This document shows, piece by piece, positions 1-8,162 of a stretch of 64,000 nt of DNA. Below the pieces are notes generated by a model. That model was not told the origin of the DNA. It made no database searches and was given only the letters and a program-made list of their open reading frames with translations. Position 1 is the first letter of the stretch. Every line of letters begins with the position of its first letter. Source of the stretch: Lacinutrix himadriensis (GTDB lineage Bacteria; Bacteroidota; Bacteroidia; Flavobacteriales; Flavobacteriaceae); NCBI RefSeq assembly GCF_001418105.1, contig NZ_LIQI01000012.1, positions 1-64,000 of the forward strand. Reading direction: 5' to 3'. The translations under genes were made by a program, and so were the position numbers.

Positions 1-694
1 GTGTAATACCGACATAACTACACAGTTGTGATGCCGTTTCAAATTTTTTAAATCCATCAGTTACTACTATTAAAAACAAAGCTGTTTTCACACCCATTCC
101 TGGGATGCTTTTTAATAATGTCAGTTGATGTTGCTGCTCTTGTTTAACTAAATCTAATAGACGCTCTTCTATCGCGGTAATCTCCTTTTGCAAATGCTTA
201 ACGTTTCGCTTTAAAGAACGATACACAAACTTGGAAGGTATTCCTAAGGTTTCTTCACCATGAAGTTTATTCTTCGATGCCGTTCGGTATTTTATGTAAC
301 TATCCAGCAATCTAAAGAGTTGCAAGCACTCACTCTGAACTTCATTTAAAGCTGTGTAAAGAGGAACATCATTCATTTGTCCATATTCACAAATGGCTTT
401 AGAATCACTCTTATCGGTCTTTACTTTGGCTAATTTCATCTGGATAAATCGCTTTACAGATAAAGGGTTTACAACAGACACACATACTCCAGATTTATAT
501 AAAAACTGTGCCAACCTGTAATGATAATAACCTGTAGCCTCCATAACCACCAAAACACTTTCTGGTAAGCCTTTTATGAATTTCACAAAGCCTTTCTCAT
601 CATTTTTAAATTGGTCATGTCCTGTCTCTGAACCATAAACATCAAAGACATCTTTGCTAATGTCTAATCCAAAAATTTCACTATATTTATTCAT
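1..694 (-). CDS. IS110-family transposase, 3' end beyond left edge
   Basis: The start codon is at 692-694 and about 231 codons are visible before the window ends, so the C-terminal domain is missing from view, not necessarily from the genome. The N-terminus reads MNKYSEIFGLDISKD and carries the acidic residues expected of the RuvC-like DEDD catalytic domain: Asp in LDISKD, Glu in MEATGYYH, and two Asp in KTDKSD. The segment LKSIPGMGVKTALFLI is the start of the C-terminal Transposase_20 region, where the catalytic serine would follow off the edge. IS110 enzymes are RNA-guided DEDD/serine recombinases that cut and rejoin DNA without long terminal inverted repeats. No passenger genes are visible. 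I am confident in the family, but not in the IS110 versus IS1111 subgroup. Confidence 0.93.
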   Translation of the reverse strand, partial: MNKYSEIFGLDISKDVFDVYGSETGHDQFKNDEKGFVKFIKGLPESVLVVMEATGYYHYRLAQFLYKSGVCVSVVNPLSVKRFIQMKLAKVKTDKSDSKAICEYGQMNDVPLYTALNEVQSECLQLFRLLDSYIKYRTASKNKLHGEETLGIPSKFVYRSLKRNVKHLQKEITAIEERLLDLVKQEQQHQLTLLKSIPGMGVKTALFLIVVTDGFKKFETASQLCSYVGIT

Positions 695-919
695 AAGAAT
701 TGAATTTTGGAAAGAACGAGCTACTGATGTTTCAACAACTTGAAATCGAGATCTAAAGTCTCACAGAACTGAACGAAATATTAGTAGAAAAAGAGAGAGG
801 ATTATCAATGTTGTCGAAGTCTAATGCTTCACCGTGTATACTAATCTTATTTCTCTCTTTTGTTCTTTCTGATTTATATATCTTAATTTAATGTTTTATT
901 TAAAATGTAAACTTAAGCC
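695..919. other. Noncoding DNA upstream of the IS110 transposase (possible element end / guide RNA region)
   Basis: About 225 bp of AT-rich DNA without an open reading frame separates the transposase start from the attC-like fold at 920. In IS110-group elements the noncoding end upstream of the transposase holds the element boundary and a guide (bridge/seek) RNA. The boundary cannot be fixed here because only one copy is visible, and I see no clear promoter. The assignment is from family knowledge only. Confidence 0.3.
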
Positions 920-1047
920 GTGTATAATTAATTGCTTTATTCTTCTCTACTTGCGAATATTCCTTCGGAATATTCACGGGTTCGTGAAAGTTTATTAAAT
1001 TAGTTGCTTAACCACGCAACTAACCATACACAACAACGTTGGCGGTA
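920..1047. repeat. attC-like imperfect inverted repeat upstream of a single-gene unit
   Basis: The 16-nt arm at 920-935 (GTGTATAATTAATTGC) is matched 13/16 by the reverse complement of 1016-1031. Between them lie a perfect 9-bp hairpin (955-963 with 967-975) and a 7-bp hairpin (1001-1007 with 1016-1022). The fold is followed at 1038-1047 by GTTGGCGGTA, whose exact reverse complement TACCGCCAAC occurs at 1652-1661, just after the next gene. Long imperfect palindromes beside a GTT-starting core resemble integron attC sites, but the core is not a canonical GTTRRRY match and no integron integrase is visible. Confidence 0.45.
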
Positions 1048-1056
1048 ATTAAAAAA

Positions 1057-1647
1057 ATGAGAAAAATAATTACATACATTTCATTGAGCCTAATTCTATT
1101 CGGAATATTTGGTTTTTTATATAATATGGCATTATCATTTGGTGGAAAATCTTTTGAAGGAGAATTACCCTTGACAAGTATTCAAGGAATTGAAGAAAAC
1201 AATGATAAAATTTATATTGGACTTGGCTTCTACAATAGAATACAAGTTTATGACTTAAATGGAAATTATCTTAATTATATAAGGACAAAGAACTATTCAA
1301 AAGATTTCAATTTTACGATTGACAACCAAGGACAGCCTATTGTTAATTTGATTTATTTACAGAAACAAAAAGTTGAAAATTATATTCAAAAAAATGGAAC
1401 AGAATACTACATTAGTCAAAAATTACCTTTAACAATAAACAGAGTGAATGAACAAGGAGAGGAATCAATTATTAAACAACCTCTTTTTATGACTTTATGG
1501 GCTGGAGCTGTGAACCCTTGGATAATTGGAGTTATTGGAGTTTTCTTATTTGTGTTAACTAATAGTGTTATAATCTCAGATGTTTTAGGAGATAATACTC
1601 CGAAGAACATCAAGCTAAAACTATTAGTTTCTCGAATTTTCAGGTAA
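1057..1647 (+). CDS. Hypothetical two-helix membrane protein in a possible mobile cassette
   Basis: Unrecognised protein of 196 residues. It has an N-terminal hydrophobic segment (about residues 4-28), a soluble central part of roughly 120 residues rich in beta-type sequence (YIGLGFYNRIQVYDLNGNYL resembles one NHL/propeller-like strand set), and a second hydrophobic segment (about 148-168) followed by a basic tail. I chose the ATG at 1057. A TTG at 1039 would add six residues but lies inside the flanking inverted repeat. The gene is bounded at 1038-1047 and 1652-1661 by an exact 10-bp inverted repeat and stands alone between an IS110 element and the sigma-factor gene, so it is probably accessory. 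Function is unknown. Confidence 0.7.
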   Translation: MRKIITYISLSLILFGIFGFLYNMALSFGGKSFEGELPLTSIQGIEENNDKIYIGLGFYNRIQVYDLNGNYLNYIRTKNYSKDFNFTIDNQGQPIVNLIYLQKQKVENYIQKNGTEYYISQKLPLTINRVNEQGEESIIKQPLFMTLWAGAVNPWIIGVIGVFLFVLTNSVIISDVLGDNTPKNIKLKLLVSRIFR

Positions 1648-1651
1648 AAAC

Positions 1652-1661
1652 TACCGCCAAC
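1652..1661. repeat. Right copy of the 10-bp inverted repeat flanking the single-gene unit
   Basis: TACCGCCAAC begins 4 bp after the stop codon of the preceding gene and is the exact reverse complement of 1038-1047. It is followed by ACCCGTATAAAAC, which resembles the left arm of the upstream fold (GCCGTGTATAA), as expected if a second recombination-type site begins here. No matching right arm was found before 2032. Confidence 0.45.
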
Positions 1662-1804
1662 ACCCGTATAAAACAAATAAAAAGTAAAATTTTGTACTAA
1701 ACATCTATACTTTATCTCTTTTATTAAGAACGACTAACCTCTTCAAAAATCTATTTTTCTATTACCTGGTATTTATACATTTTGAGTATGCCACAAGAGT
1801 ACCC

Positions 1805-1900
1805 GCGTTAAGGATAGAACGGTATGTTTGAGCTCCTCGCAGAGAGCGAGTAGTGATAGCCTGACGTTTTAAAACCTTTTTAGGTTTAAAAAGGGAACGC
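1805..1900 (+). ncRNA. Candidate structured RNA between the cassette gene and the sigma-factor gene
   Basis: The stretch folds as a multibranched RNA. The closing pair is GCGTT (1805-1809) with AACGC (1896-1900). One inner arm is closed by AACG...CGTT and capped by CTCGC-AGAGA-GCGAG. A second arm pairs AAACCT with AGGTTT. It is more GC-rich than its surroundings and contains no ORF. I think it may correspond to a flavobacterial conserved RNA motif of the Flavo-1 type, but that is from memory and untested. It ends about 130 nt before the sigma-factor start, so it could be a separate small RNA or part of that gene's leader. The rest of 1662-2032 shows nothing I can support. Confidence 0.5.
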
Positions 1901-2032
1901 CCAAATCTTTATTAAAGCTTTGATTTACAAGGAATAAAAAATAAATAAACTTTTTTGTAACATTTACTGCTCTTTCTGCGTATAACTATATAGAACGTTT
2001 TATTCACACAAATTTTTACACGAGAACATTAG

Positions 2033-2896
2033 ATGAGACAACTTAAAATTACCAAGCAGGTTACCAATAGAGAAACCGCATCATTAGACAAATATTTACA
2101 GGAAATTGGAAAAGTTGACTTAATTACAGCAGACGAAGAAGTAGAATTAGCACAACGTATTAAAGCAGGAGATCAACTTGCTTTAGAGAAGTTGACAAAG
2201 GCTAACCTACGTTTTGTGGTTTCTGTAGCTAAGCAATACCAAAACCAAGGTTTAACTTTACCAGATTTAATTAATGAAGGTAACTTAGGTTTAATTAAGG
2301 CTGCACAACGTTTTGATGAAACGCGTGGTTTTAAATTTATATCTTATGCTGTTTGGTGGATTAGACAGTCTATTTTACAGGCATTAGCAGAACAATCTAG
2401 AATTGTACGTTTGCCTTTAAATAAAATTGGTTCTATTAATAAAATCAATAAAACGTTTGCATTTTTAGAACAAGCACATGAAAGACCTCCAAGTGCAGAA
2501 GAAATTGCGAAAGAATTAGACATGACTATTAACGATGTTAAGGAGTCTATGAAAAATTCTGGTCGTCACGTAAGTATGGATGCGCCTTTAGTGGAAGGGG
2601 AAGATTCTAACTTATATGATGTATTAAACTCTGGTGAGTCTCCAAACCCGGATCGTGATTTATTACATGAATCTTTACGTACCGAAATTGAGCGTGCACT
2701 AGAAACATTAACGCCTCGTGAAGCAGATGTTATTCGTTTATACTTTGGTTTAGGAAACCAACACCCAATGACTCTTGAAGAAATTGGTGAAACTTTCGAT
2801 TTAACTCGTGAGCGTGTAAGACAAATTAAAGAAAAAGCTATTCGTAGATTAAAACATACGTCTAGAAGTAAAATATTAAAAACTTATTTAGGTTAG
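2033..2896 (+). CDS. rpoD: Primary RNA polymerase sigma factor RpoD/SigA
   Basis: Housekeeping sigma-70 factor that directs RNA polymerase to vegetative promoters. The 287-residue protein has region 1.2 at about 15-50, region 2 with the -10-melting helix ([21 protein letters not shown], about 98-118), region 3, and region 4 with the -35-recognition helix-turn-helix ([27 protein letters not shown], about 240-270). It lacks the long acidic region 1.1 of proteobacterial RpoD, as is usual in Bacteroidota, whose sigma recognises TTTG / TAnnTTTG promoters. Several such promoters are visible in this window. The gene is monocistronic and followed by a hairpin terminator. Confidence 0.97.
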   Translation: MRQLKITKQVTNRETASLDKYLQEIGKVDLITADEEVELAQRIKAGDQLALEKLTKANLRFVVSVAKQYQNQGLTLPDLINEGNLGLIKAAQRFDETRGFKFISYAVWWIRQSILQALAEQSRIVRLPLNKIGSINKINKTFAFLEQAHERPPSAEEIAKELDMTINDVKESMKNSGRHVSMDAPLVEGEDSNLYDVLNSGESPNPDRDLLHESLRTEIERALETLTPREADVIRLYFGLGNQHPMTLEEIGETFDLTRERVRQIKEKAIRRLKHTSRSKILKTYLG

Positions 2897-2990
2897 TAAT
2901 TTATAATAATTACGACTAAATTACCGTAACAAACAGTTTATACTCGAGAAATTGAGTACCACATAACTGTTCGTTTTTTGATTGATGAAA

Positions 2991-3017
2991 GAACCCAGAG
3001 CTGATTACTCTGGGTTC
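2991..3017 (+). terminator. Hairpin terminator after the sigma-factor gene
   Basis: A perfect 10-bp stem (GAACCCAGAG with CTCTGGGTTC) with a 7-nt loop lies about 95 nt after the rpoD stop. The following T-run is weak (ACTCATTTTAAGCCTTTT), so termination efficiency is uncertain. Confidence 0.65.
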
Positions 3018-3113
3018 ACTCATTTTAAGCCTTTTCGTACTGCTTACCAAAGCATGAAAACTATCATACCTAAATCCCTTAGCAAAGGGAATGGAGTTTA
3101 TAAAAGACTTTTC

Positions 3114-3121
3114 TATATTTG
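3114..3121 (+). promoter_or_regulatory. Bacteroidota-type -7 box (TATATTTG) for rpe
   Basis: TATATTTG matches the TAnnTTTG consensus exactly and lies 25 nt before the ATG of rpe. No clear TTTG is present at the -33 position. Its location argues against a TTG start at 3119, which would lie inside the promoter. Confidence 0.6.
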
Positions 3122-3145
3122 TGCAAACACAACAAAAACAAAAAA

Positions 3146-3808
3146 ATGGCTACAAAATTAATTGCTCCTTCTATGCTTGCTGCAGACTTTGGCAACTTAC
3201 AACGCGATACAGAAATGGTTAATAACAGTGATGCCGATTGGTTTCATATTGATGTTATGGACGGTCACTTTGTGCCAAACATTTCTTACGGAATGCCTGT
3301 AATTGCTGCTATTAAAAAGCATGCAACAAAGCCATTAGATGTGCATTTAATGATTGAAAAACCAGAACGCTACATTGAAGAGTTTGCAAAAGTTGGTGCA
3401 GACATTATTACGGTACACCATGAATCTACAGTGCATTTACATAGAACGCTTACACAAATTGAAGATGCTGGTTGTAAAGCTGGTGTGGTTTTAAACTTAA
3501 CGACTCCGGTATGCGTTTTAGAAGATATTTTACCGAAATGTTATATGGTTTTATTAATGTCGATTAATCCTGGTTTTGGCGGACAGAAATTTGAAGAAAT
3601 GACGTATCAAAAAGTGAGAAAGCTTCGTAAAATGATTGACGATCAAGGCTTAGATACTAGAATTGAAATTGATGGTGGTGTTACCGACAAAAACATTGAA
3701 AAGCTAGTTGAAGCTGGAGCGGATGTGTTTGTTGCAGGAAGTCATGTTTTTAAAAGTGCCAATCCAACTGCTGCTATTGCTAATCTAAAAAAACTAGCTA
3801 ATTCTTAA
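3146..3808 (+). CDS. rpe: Ribulose-phosphate 3-epimerase
   Basis: Interconverts D-ribulose 5-phosphate and D-xylulose 5-phosphate in the pentose phosphate pathway. The 220-residue protein has the family's TIM-barrel landmarks: APSMLAADF near the N-terminus, the metal-binding HIDVMDGHFVPN, the conserved LDVHLM, MSINPGFGGQ, and the phosphate-binding EIDGGV and GADVFVAGS near the C-terminus. I start at the ATG at 3146, not the upstream TTG at 3119, because the latter overlaps the -7 box. The stop overlaps by 4 nt the stop of the convergent peptidase gene. Confidence 0.96.
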   Translation: MATKLIAPSMLAADFGNLQRDTEMVNNSDADWFHIDVMDGHFVPNISYGMPVIAAIKKHATKPLDVHLMIEKPERYIEEFAKVGADIITVHHESTVHLHRTLTQIEDAGCKAGVVLNLTTPVCVLEDILPKCYMVLLMSINPGFGGQKFEEMTYQKVRKLRKMIDDQGLDTRIEIDGGVTDKNIEKLVEAGADVFVAGSHVFKSANPTAAIANLKKLANS

Positions 3809-4680
3809 TAACCAGGAAAATCAAAGTTTAGCATCTCTTTTATTTTTGCATATATTTTTGGAAACTTAGAGCGAAACTCTCTTGGTGTTTCTATAAAATT
3901 CTCAATGATTACTGCTGTGAACTCAAAATCATTTTCGAAAGCGTAGCTTCTAAAATAGGATGAATCTTTCATTATTAATTTAAGATTTCCTTTAGATTTA
4001 ATATATGTATTTAGTTCTTCTAAGCTAGTAGTAAATATATGAGCACTAATATCATTAGCATTTTTAGAATTTAAATAGCTTAAATGCAAAGCATGTACAA
4101 ACTCATGAATACCAAGATTTAGGTTATCGTCTTCTACTTGGTAGCCATGAATAAAATCTTCCCATGATAAAATGATTGCTCTGTAACCCGGATTAAAATG
4201 CCCTTTATGATAGTTTTTGTCTACATTAGAATAAAAAACAGCCGGATAAATTAAGATTTTATCTACCAAGCTAATGGCATAATCTCGATATCCAAAAGTG
4301 AGCATAATGGCAGTTGCCGCAACCAGTACTTTTTTCTCTGGATCTATTACAAAACCTTCTTTTCCTTCAAAATCTACATGTGAAATAAATTTATATACAC
4401 GGTGTCTAAAGTATTTTTGCTGTTTTGCATCTAGCCGTTTATAAAATTTAAAATCTTTTTCTAAAATTCTTTTTTGTTTTTCGTCTAGGTCTTTAGTGAA
4501 TAGTTGCATATGCCTAAACAATGGTTTTTTTGCTATAAAATCGACATAAAAACCTTCTACAAACTTAAACAAGCCTCTGCAAAGTAATAAACCGCCGATA
4601 ACAATCAACACTACAGAAATGGTATTTGTAAATGCAGGATTGTTTGGACTTTCTTGCTGCAGTAAAAGGAAGTTTATCAT
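3805..4680 (-). CDS. MtfA-like (M90) zinc-dependent peptidase, membrane-anchored
   Basis: The protein of 291 residues has one hydrophobic anchor near the N-terminus (about 20-43) and a C-terminal metallopeptidase domain. The zinc-binding signature HEFVH appears in NLGIHEFVHALHLSYLN, preceded by the family's typical stretch around VILSWEDFIHGY. E. coli MtfA is a peptidase that interacts with the glucose repressor Mlc. The bacteroidal relatives have a membrane segment and an uncertain substrate. The gene lies directly downstream (36 nt) of the contractile-injection remnant but is common in flavobacteria without it, so a functional link is doubtful. Confidence 0.85.
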   Translation of the reverse strand: MINFLLLQQESPNNPAFTNTISVVLIVIGGLLLCRGLFKFVEGFYVDFIAKKPLFRHMQLFTKDLDEKQKRILEKDFKFYKRLDAKQQKYFRHRVYKFISHVDFEGKEGFVIDPEKKVLVAATAIMLTFGYRDYAISLVDKILIYPAVFYSNVDKNYHKGHFNPGYRAIILSWEDFIHGYQVEDDNLNLGIHEFVHALHLSYLNSKNANDISAHIFTTSLEELNTYIKSKGNLKLIMKDSSYFRSYAFENDFEFTAVIIENFIETPREFRSKFPKIYAKIKEMLNFDFPGY

Positions 4681-4716
4681 ATAGTTTAAGTAGGCTTTAT
4701 ATAATTTATGCTAAAA

Positions 4717-5232
4717 TTAATAAGGCCAATTTACACGTAATGGTTTTAGCATCCAAGGAAAATTTATTTTTGAAAAGTTAAAAGGAGATTTATGAATTAA
4801 AAGATCATATGCTTTTTTTTCAACAGTTAATTCCCAATAGTCTTGCTCTTCTTTCAGCATTCCCTCTCTAACAAGCCAATTGCCTCTAAAACCATCAATT
4901 GAAGTTTCTCCTATTGCTGGCCATTGATTTATTGCGGCTCCAATCAACCCATCCATAAGTTTTTTTTGATCCTCTGAAATTTCGATTGCATCTTGTATGG
5001 GAGTAGTAATCGAAATTCCACAAAGCACTTTATTGAATGCTAAGTACGATTCTTGAGTTTGCTCCATTCCGGTTGCTAAATATTGCACAAAATGAACTGC
5101 TTTTAACTGCGATTCCATATTTATAAAACTATTATTTGTGGTAAGATCAAGTTTTTCAAAAAGCATTGAAAAATACCCGCTTAAAAGCACCAAGCCTGAG
5201 TTAGCAACAGAAACACCTTCCTTTATAATCAT
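4717..5232 (-). CDS. Contractile injection system tape-measure protein, C-terminal domain only
   Basis: 171 residues that match the C-terminal region of CIS tape-measure proteins (Afp14-like, CIS_TMP family). The family signature runs VANSGLVLLSGYF near residue 9, AVHFVQYLATG near 45, FNKVLCGI near 66, then conserved W and R positions (FRGNWLVREG), and ends INFPWMLKPLRVNW. Full-length members are several hundred to over a thousand residues and their length sets the tube length. Here the long coiled N-terminal part is absent. The ORF opens with ATG and is intact, so it is either an evolved short form or the 3' remnant of a deleted gene. It is the last gene of the injection cluster. Confidence 0.8.
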   Translation of the reverse strand: MIIKEGVSVANSGLVLLSGYFSMLFEKLDLTTNNSFINMESQLKAVHFVQYLATGMEQTQESYLAFNKVLCGISITTPIQDAIEISEDQKKLMDGLIGAAINQWPAIGETSIDGFRGNWLVREGMLKEEQDYWELTVEKKAYDLLIHKSPFNFSKINFPWMLKPLRVNWPY

Positions 5233-5297
5233 ATTATTATTCTTTTAGTTATTTATAAGTACTTCAGGATTTTCTTTAATTCTCTTAACTATTACTC

Positions 5298-5459
5298 CTA
5301 TTTAATCGTTTTATTTTCTTTTTTGAACTCCTTCCGATAACTAGCAATACCTTGATTAATCACTTTTTGCAGCCACTCTATTTCTAGAAATAGCGTATCC
5401 GTTACTTTAGTTTTCCTACTTTCGAATAGTTTTTGATTTGCCTTTAAAGTTCTATTAAT
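5298..5459 (-). pseudogene. Possible remnant of an injection-system gene (53 codons)
   Basis: The gap between the PAAR gene and the tape-measure fragment contains a stop-bounded frame with protein-like composition, including the stretch LFLEIEWLQKVINQGIASYR and a lysine-rich end. There is no ATG, and the frame is preceded immediately by TAG. Such an amphipathic segment resembles the N-terminal part of the AAA+ ATPases found near the tape-measure gene in these clusters, but the resemblance is weak. I read it as a decayed gene end. The rest of 5233-5474 shows nothing supportable. Confidence 0.3.
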
Positions 5460-5474
5460 CTAAAACCCCTATCC

Positions 5475-5771
5475 TCATCCAATTAGCACCGTAGGATTTC
5501 CTGTAATAATTGTTCCTCCATGTGCTGTTACGTCTCCAAGTCTTGCTGCTGGCATTCCACCAATTAAAACAGTTCCAGATCCTGTAGCAATGCTATCTGG
5601 TGGGCCAACACAAACTAAGTTATCTCCAACTTTTGCTGCTGGCAAACCACCAATAAGTACTGTTGGTTCTCCTGGCCCAATAATTGGTCCGCCAACGTGT
5701 GGAACAGGAACAACTCCTGGCGTTGTCATTGGACATATATGTAAATCGGTTATTCTTGCTGCTGCTGGCAT
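5475..5771 (-). CDS. PAAR-type spike tip protein
   Basis: 98 residues of alternating glycine- and proline-rich repeats typical of PAAR proteins: MPAAARITDLHICPM at the start, and three copies of the PTVLIGGLPAAKVGD-like repeat. Conserved His12, Cys14 and the later Cys and His are placed as in zinc-binding PAAR cones. PAAR proteins form the sharp metal-stabilised tip on a gp5/VgrG-type trimer and may carry effectors. There is no C-terminal extension, so it is a plain tip. It lies 12 nt after the spike gene in the same direction. Confidence 0.93.
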   Translation of the reverse strand: MPAAARITDLHICPMTTPGVVPVPHVGGPIIGPGEPTVLIGGLPAAKVGDNLVCVGPPDSIATGSGTVLIGGMPAARLGDVTAHGGTIITGNPTVLIG

Positions 5772-5783
5772 ATCTTTTTTTAT

Positions 5784-7583
5784 TTAATTAATTCCTACCA
5801 TTGCTCCTTTGAGCGTTAAAACTCCTGCAGTTTCTAAACTAGCGGAAGCACTTCCTTCTGCCGAAAATGCTACATTTGCGTTATGTTGAATATTTACACC
5901 TTCTACATTTACATCTCCTTCTTTAGCTTCTAATGATATTCCTTGAGCGGCTTTTATGCTAACGTTTGCATCCGATGCAATAGATATGTCTTTCGAACTT
6001 TTTAAAGAAATACCGTCTGGCGACATAATGATATGGTTGCTGTTTTGATCTTGAATTGTAATTTGCTTTTCTTTATCATTAAATACAACGGTATTTTTAT
6101 TAGGTGTAACAATGGTGAAAATTTGGTTTTCGTCATCAAAAACAATGGCAATACCAGATTTTGACACTATTGCTTTAATGGTATTGTTCGAATTCGGATT
6201 TAGACCTTCCGACGGTTTCAACTTAGGATTGCTATATAGACTTCCTAAAATAATTGGATACCTAGCATCTTCATTTAAAAACCCAACCACAACCTCATCA
6301 CCTATGTCAGGCATAAAAAAAGCTCCAGAATTATTGGAAGCATAAAAACTAGAATACCTTGCCCAAAGTCCGTCGCTAGAAGTATTAAATAATGGTACAT
6401 CTACCAAAATTCGAAACTGACTTTCTGGGTCTTCATCTAACCTTTTTACGGTAGCCGTAAACAATCCGTTAACACCAGAAGGCAGATTGGAAGGAGGCAT
6501 TCTTTTGTCATTATCCTGTTTGGAAAGCCATTCTTCTGAAAGTCCGATAGCACATTCGGTTGTCCAGTTTCCTTCAGAAATATCATGTACTACTTTGGAA
6601 ACTAAATGGTCGCCATTAAAACGACTTCCAACGCCACTTAAAGTGATATAATTCCCTATTTGAACTGAAGAATTTCCTTGGCATTTTACTTCCCCTTGAA
6701 TTTTTGAATAATTGTTTTTTACTAGTTGTGCTTGATTCCAATTTTCAAGCTCGTCATTTTTAATTGGTGCTGGCGATTGTAAATCGAAAGTAGATAGACC
6801 TACCACTTCTGAAAGTTTCGTACTAGATAAATTACCAGGACCAAAATAGGTGTTATTAGTTTCTTTCTGAACTAATTCTTGACTACCATAATCCCAAGAA
6901 CTAGCCTTAACAGTCTTTAACTGATTTATTGCATTAAGGTTAGCATGCAACTCCAAAAGGTTATTACCATATTCTATGTTTAAAACAGAAGTAGTATTGG
7001 TATCCGGTTTTTGAATAGAAATTTTACCGTTAATAGTTGTTACTATAAAACCGTTGGCTTCTGCTCTAGATACTATAAAATCCCAATCTGTAGTATCATA
7101 TTGTACTTGCTGTGGGTAAATTAGGTTTGTTGAAGATATATTTTCAGAAAGACCAGAATAATTGCCAATTATAGAACGCCACACATCGCTATCTTTTTGA
7201 TCTGTGAAGGTTTTACTTTTTCTACCTACGGTTGTTTTAATAGCCATGTCATAACATATCACTTCCAATGAAGATCCTATTTGACCATTAACACATATAT
7301 TTTGCTCACAGATAACGCCTTTAAAAAGAAGTTTATTTTCATTATCGTATCCCGCTTTAATACTAATTTCATTACCTGGAAGAAACGTTTTCGAGGAACT
7401 TGCTTCAAATTCAACAGTACTAACATCACCATCTAGAATCACAATTTTAGCACTACTTATTTTATTTACTTCAAATTCTATTTTTATAGAATATACTTGA
7501 TTTACCTCTGGAATTAAACTGCCTTCCACCTCCACAGATAAAGTGACTATTTCTCCTCTTGATATATTAGTTGTTTCTGTCAT
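5784..7583 (-). CDS. Contractile injection system spike protein (VgrG/Afp8-like)
   Basis: The protein has 599 residues. The first roughly 350 form the gp27-like part. Around 370-460 is the gp5 OB-fold, seen in FRILVDVPLFNT, LWARYSSFYASNNSGAFFMPD and VVVGFLNEDARYPIILGSLY. The C-terminal 130 residues form a repetitive beta-helix (QITIQDQNSNHIIMSPDGIS, then DISIASDANVSIKAAQGISL). This is the central spike hub of phage-tail-like injection machines. It is full length and apparently intact. No effector domain extension is visible. It is preceded by a 138-bp gap where related clusters carry a LysM/gp53-type baseplate gene, and is followed by PAAR. Confidence 0.93.
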   Translation of the reverse strand: MTETTNISRGEIVTLSVEVEGSLIPEVNQVYSIKIEFEVNKISSAKIVILDGDVSTVEFEASSSKTFLPGNEISIKAGYDNENKLLFKGVICEQNICVNGQIGSSLEVICYDMAIKTTVGRKSKTFTDQKDSDVWRSIIGNYSGLSENISSTNLIYPQQVQYDTTDWDFIVSRAEANGFIVTTINGKISIQKPDTNTTSVLNIEYGNNLLELHANLNAINQLKTVKASSWDYGSQELVQKETNNTYFGPGNLSSTKLSEVVGLSTFDLQSPAPIKNDELENWNQAQLVKNNYSKIQGEVKCQGNSSVQIGNYITLSGVGSRFNGDHLVSKVVHDISEGNWTTECAIGLSEEWLSKQDNDKRMPPSNLPSGVNGLFTATVKRLDEDPESQFRILVDVPLFNTSSDGLWARYSSFYASNNSGAFFMPDIGDEVVVGFLNEDARYPIILGSLYSNPKLKPSEGLNPNSNNTIKAIVSKSGIAIVFDDENQIFTIVTPNKNTVVFNDKEKQITIQDQNSNHIIMSPDGISLKSSKDISIASDANVSIKAAQGISLEAKEGDVNVEGVNIQHNANVAFSAEGSASASLETAGVLTLKGAMVGIN

Positions 7584-7721
7584 TGGTTTATTATGAATTA
7601 AAGTTTAAAAATTATTATTTTCAGATTAACGATATCTTTTTGCACACCATTAATGTTGGTATTCCATTTCGTTGTAACCGTTATCCTTAAAAAGCATCTT
7701 CAGAAAAGACGTTGTGTTCTT

Positions 7722-8162
7722 CTAAAGAATTTCAAAATAAGAATAAGCAAACGCTAAGCTTTCAATTGCTATAGCATTAGGATCTGGACTTAAATCTGAA
7801 ACCGAATACTTCACTGGATAAGCATCGTGAAAAGTCCATTCTTTTAATACTAAACCATCTTTATCTAATAAGCTAACTGTAAAATCATTTATAACAATAG
7901 CTTTAATTAATCCTTCTTCTATGGTACTTACACACCATTTGAATAATTGAGAATTTTTAGCGACTATTCCTCTTTTTAAAACTAAATTGGAAAACTTAAA
8001 AGTTTTTGGTAATCGATATTTAAGTCGGTTTTCACCACCAGAAACGACTTCTTCAACTCCTATTTCTTTTGAAATACCCGAGACTTCTTGAAACCCTATA
8101 TCTTCTTCTTTAAAAGTCAACTTAAAATAAAATCCAACTGGATAATCACTTTGCTTAACCAT
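7722..8162 (-). CDS. Contractile injection system inner tube protein (Afp5-like, gp19 family)
   Basis: 146 residues of the phage T4 gp19-like tube family. Key stretches are GFYFKLTF, IGFQEVSGISKEI, FSNLVLKRGI and an end reading AIESLAFAYSYFEI. The E-V-S-G motif and the K-R-G turn are shared with the neighbouring tube protein. In Afp/PVC-type machines the tube uses two or three gp19 paralogs; this shorter one resembles the adaptor between spike and main tube. It overlaps the upstream tube gene by 8 nt, so translation is probably coupled. Confidence 0.9.
   Translation of the reverse strand: MVKQSDYPVGFYFKLTFKEEDIGFQEVSGISKEIGVEEVVSGGENRLKYRLPKTFKFSNLVLKRGIVAKNSQLFKWCVSTIEEGLIKAIVINDFTVSLLDKDGLVLKEWTFHDAYPVKYSVSDLSPDPNAIAIESLAFAYSYFEIL

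Noticed and set aside
1039-1056. TTG start for the cassette gene
   Set aside because: It lies inside the inverted repeat; the ATG at 1057 starts directly at a clean hydrophobic N-terminus.
5590-5787. Plus-strand ORF antisense to the PAAR gene
   Set aside because: It mirrors the glycine/proline codon pattern of the PAAR gene and has no features of its own.
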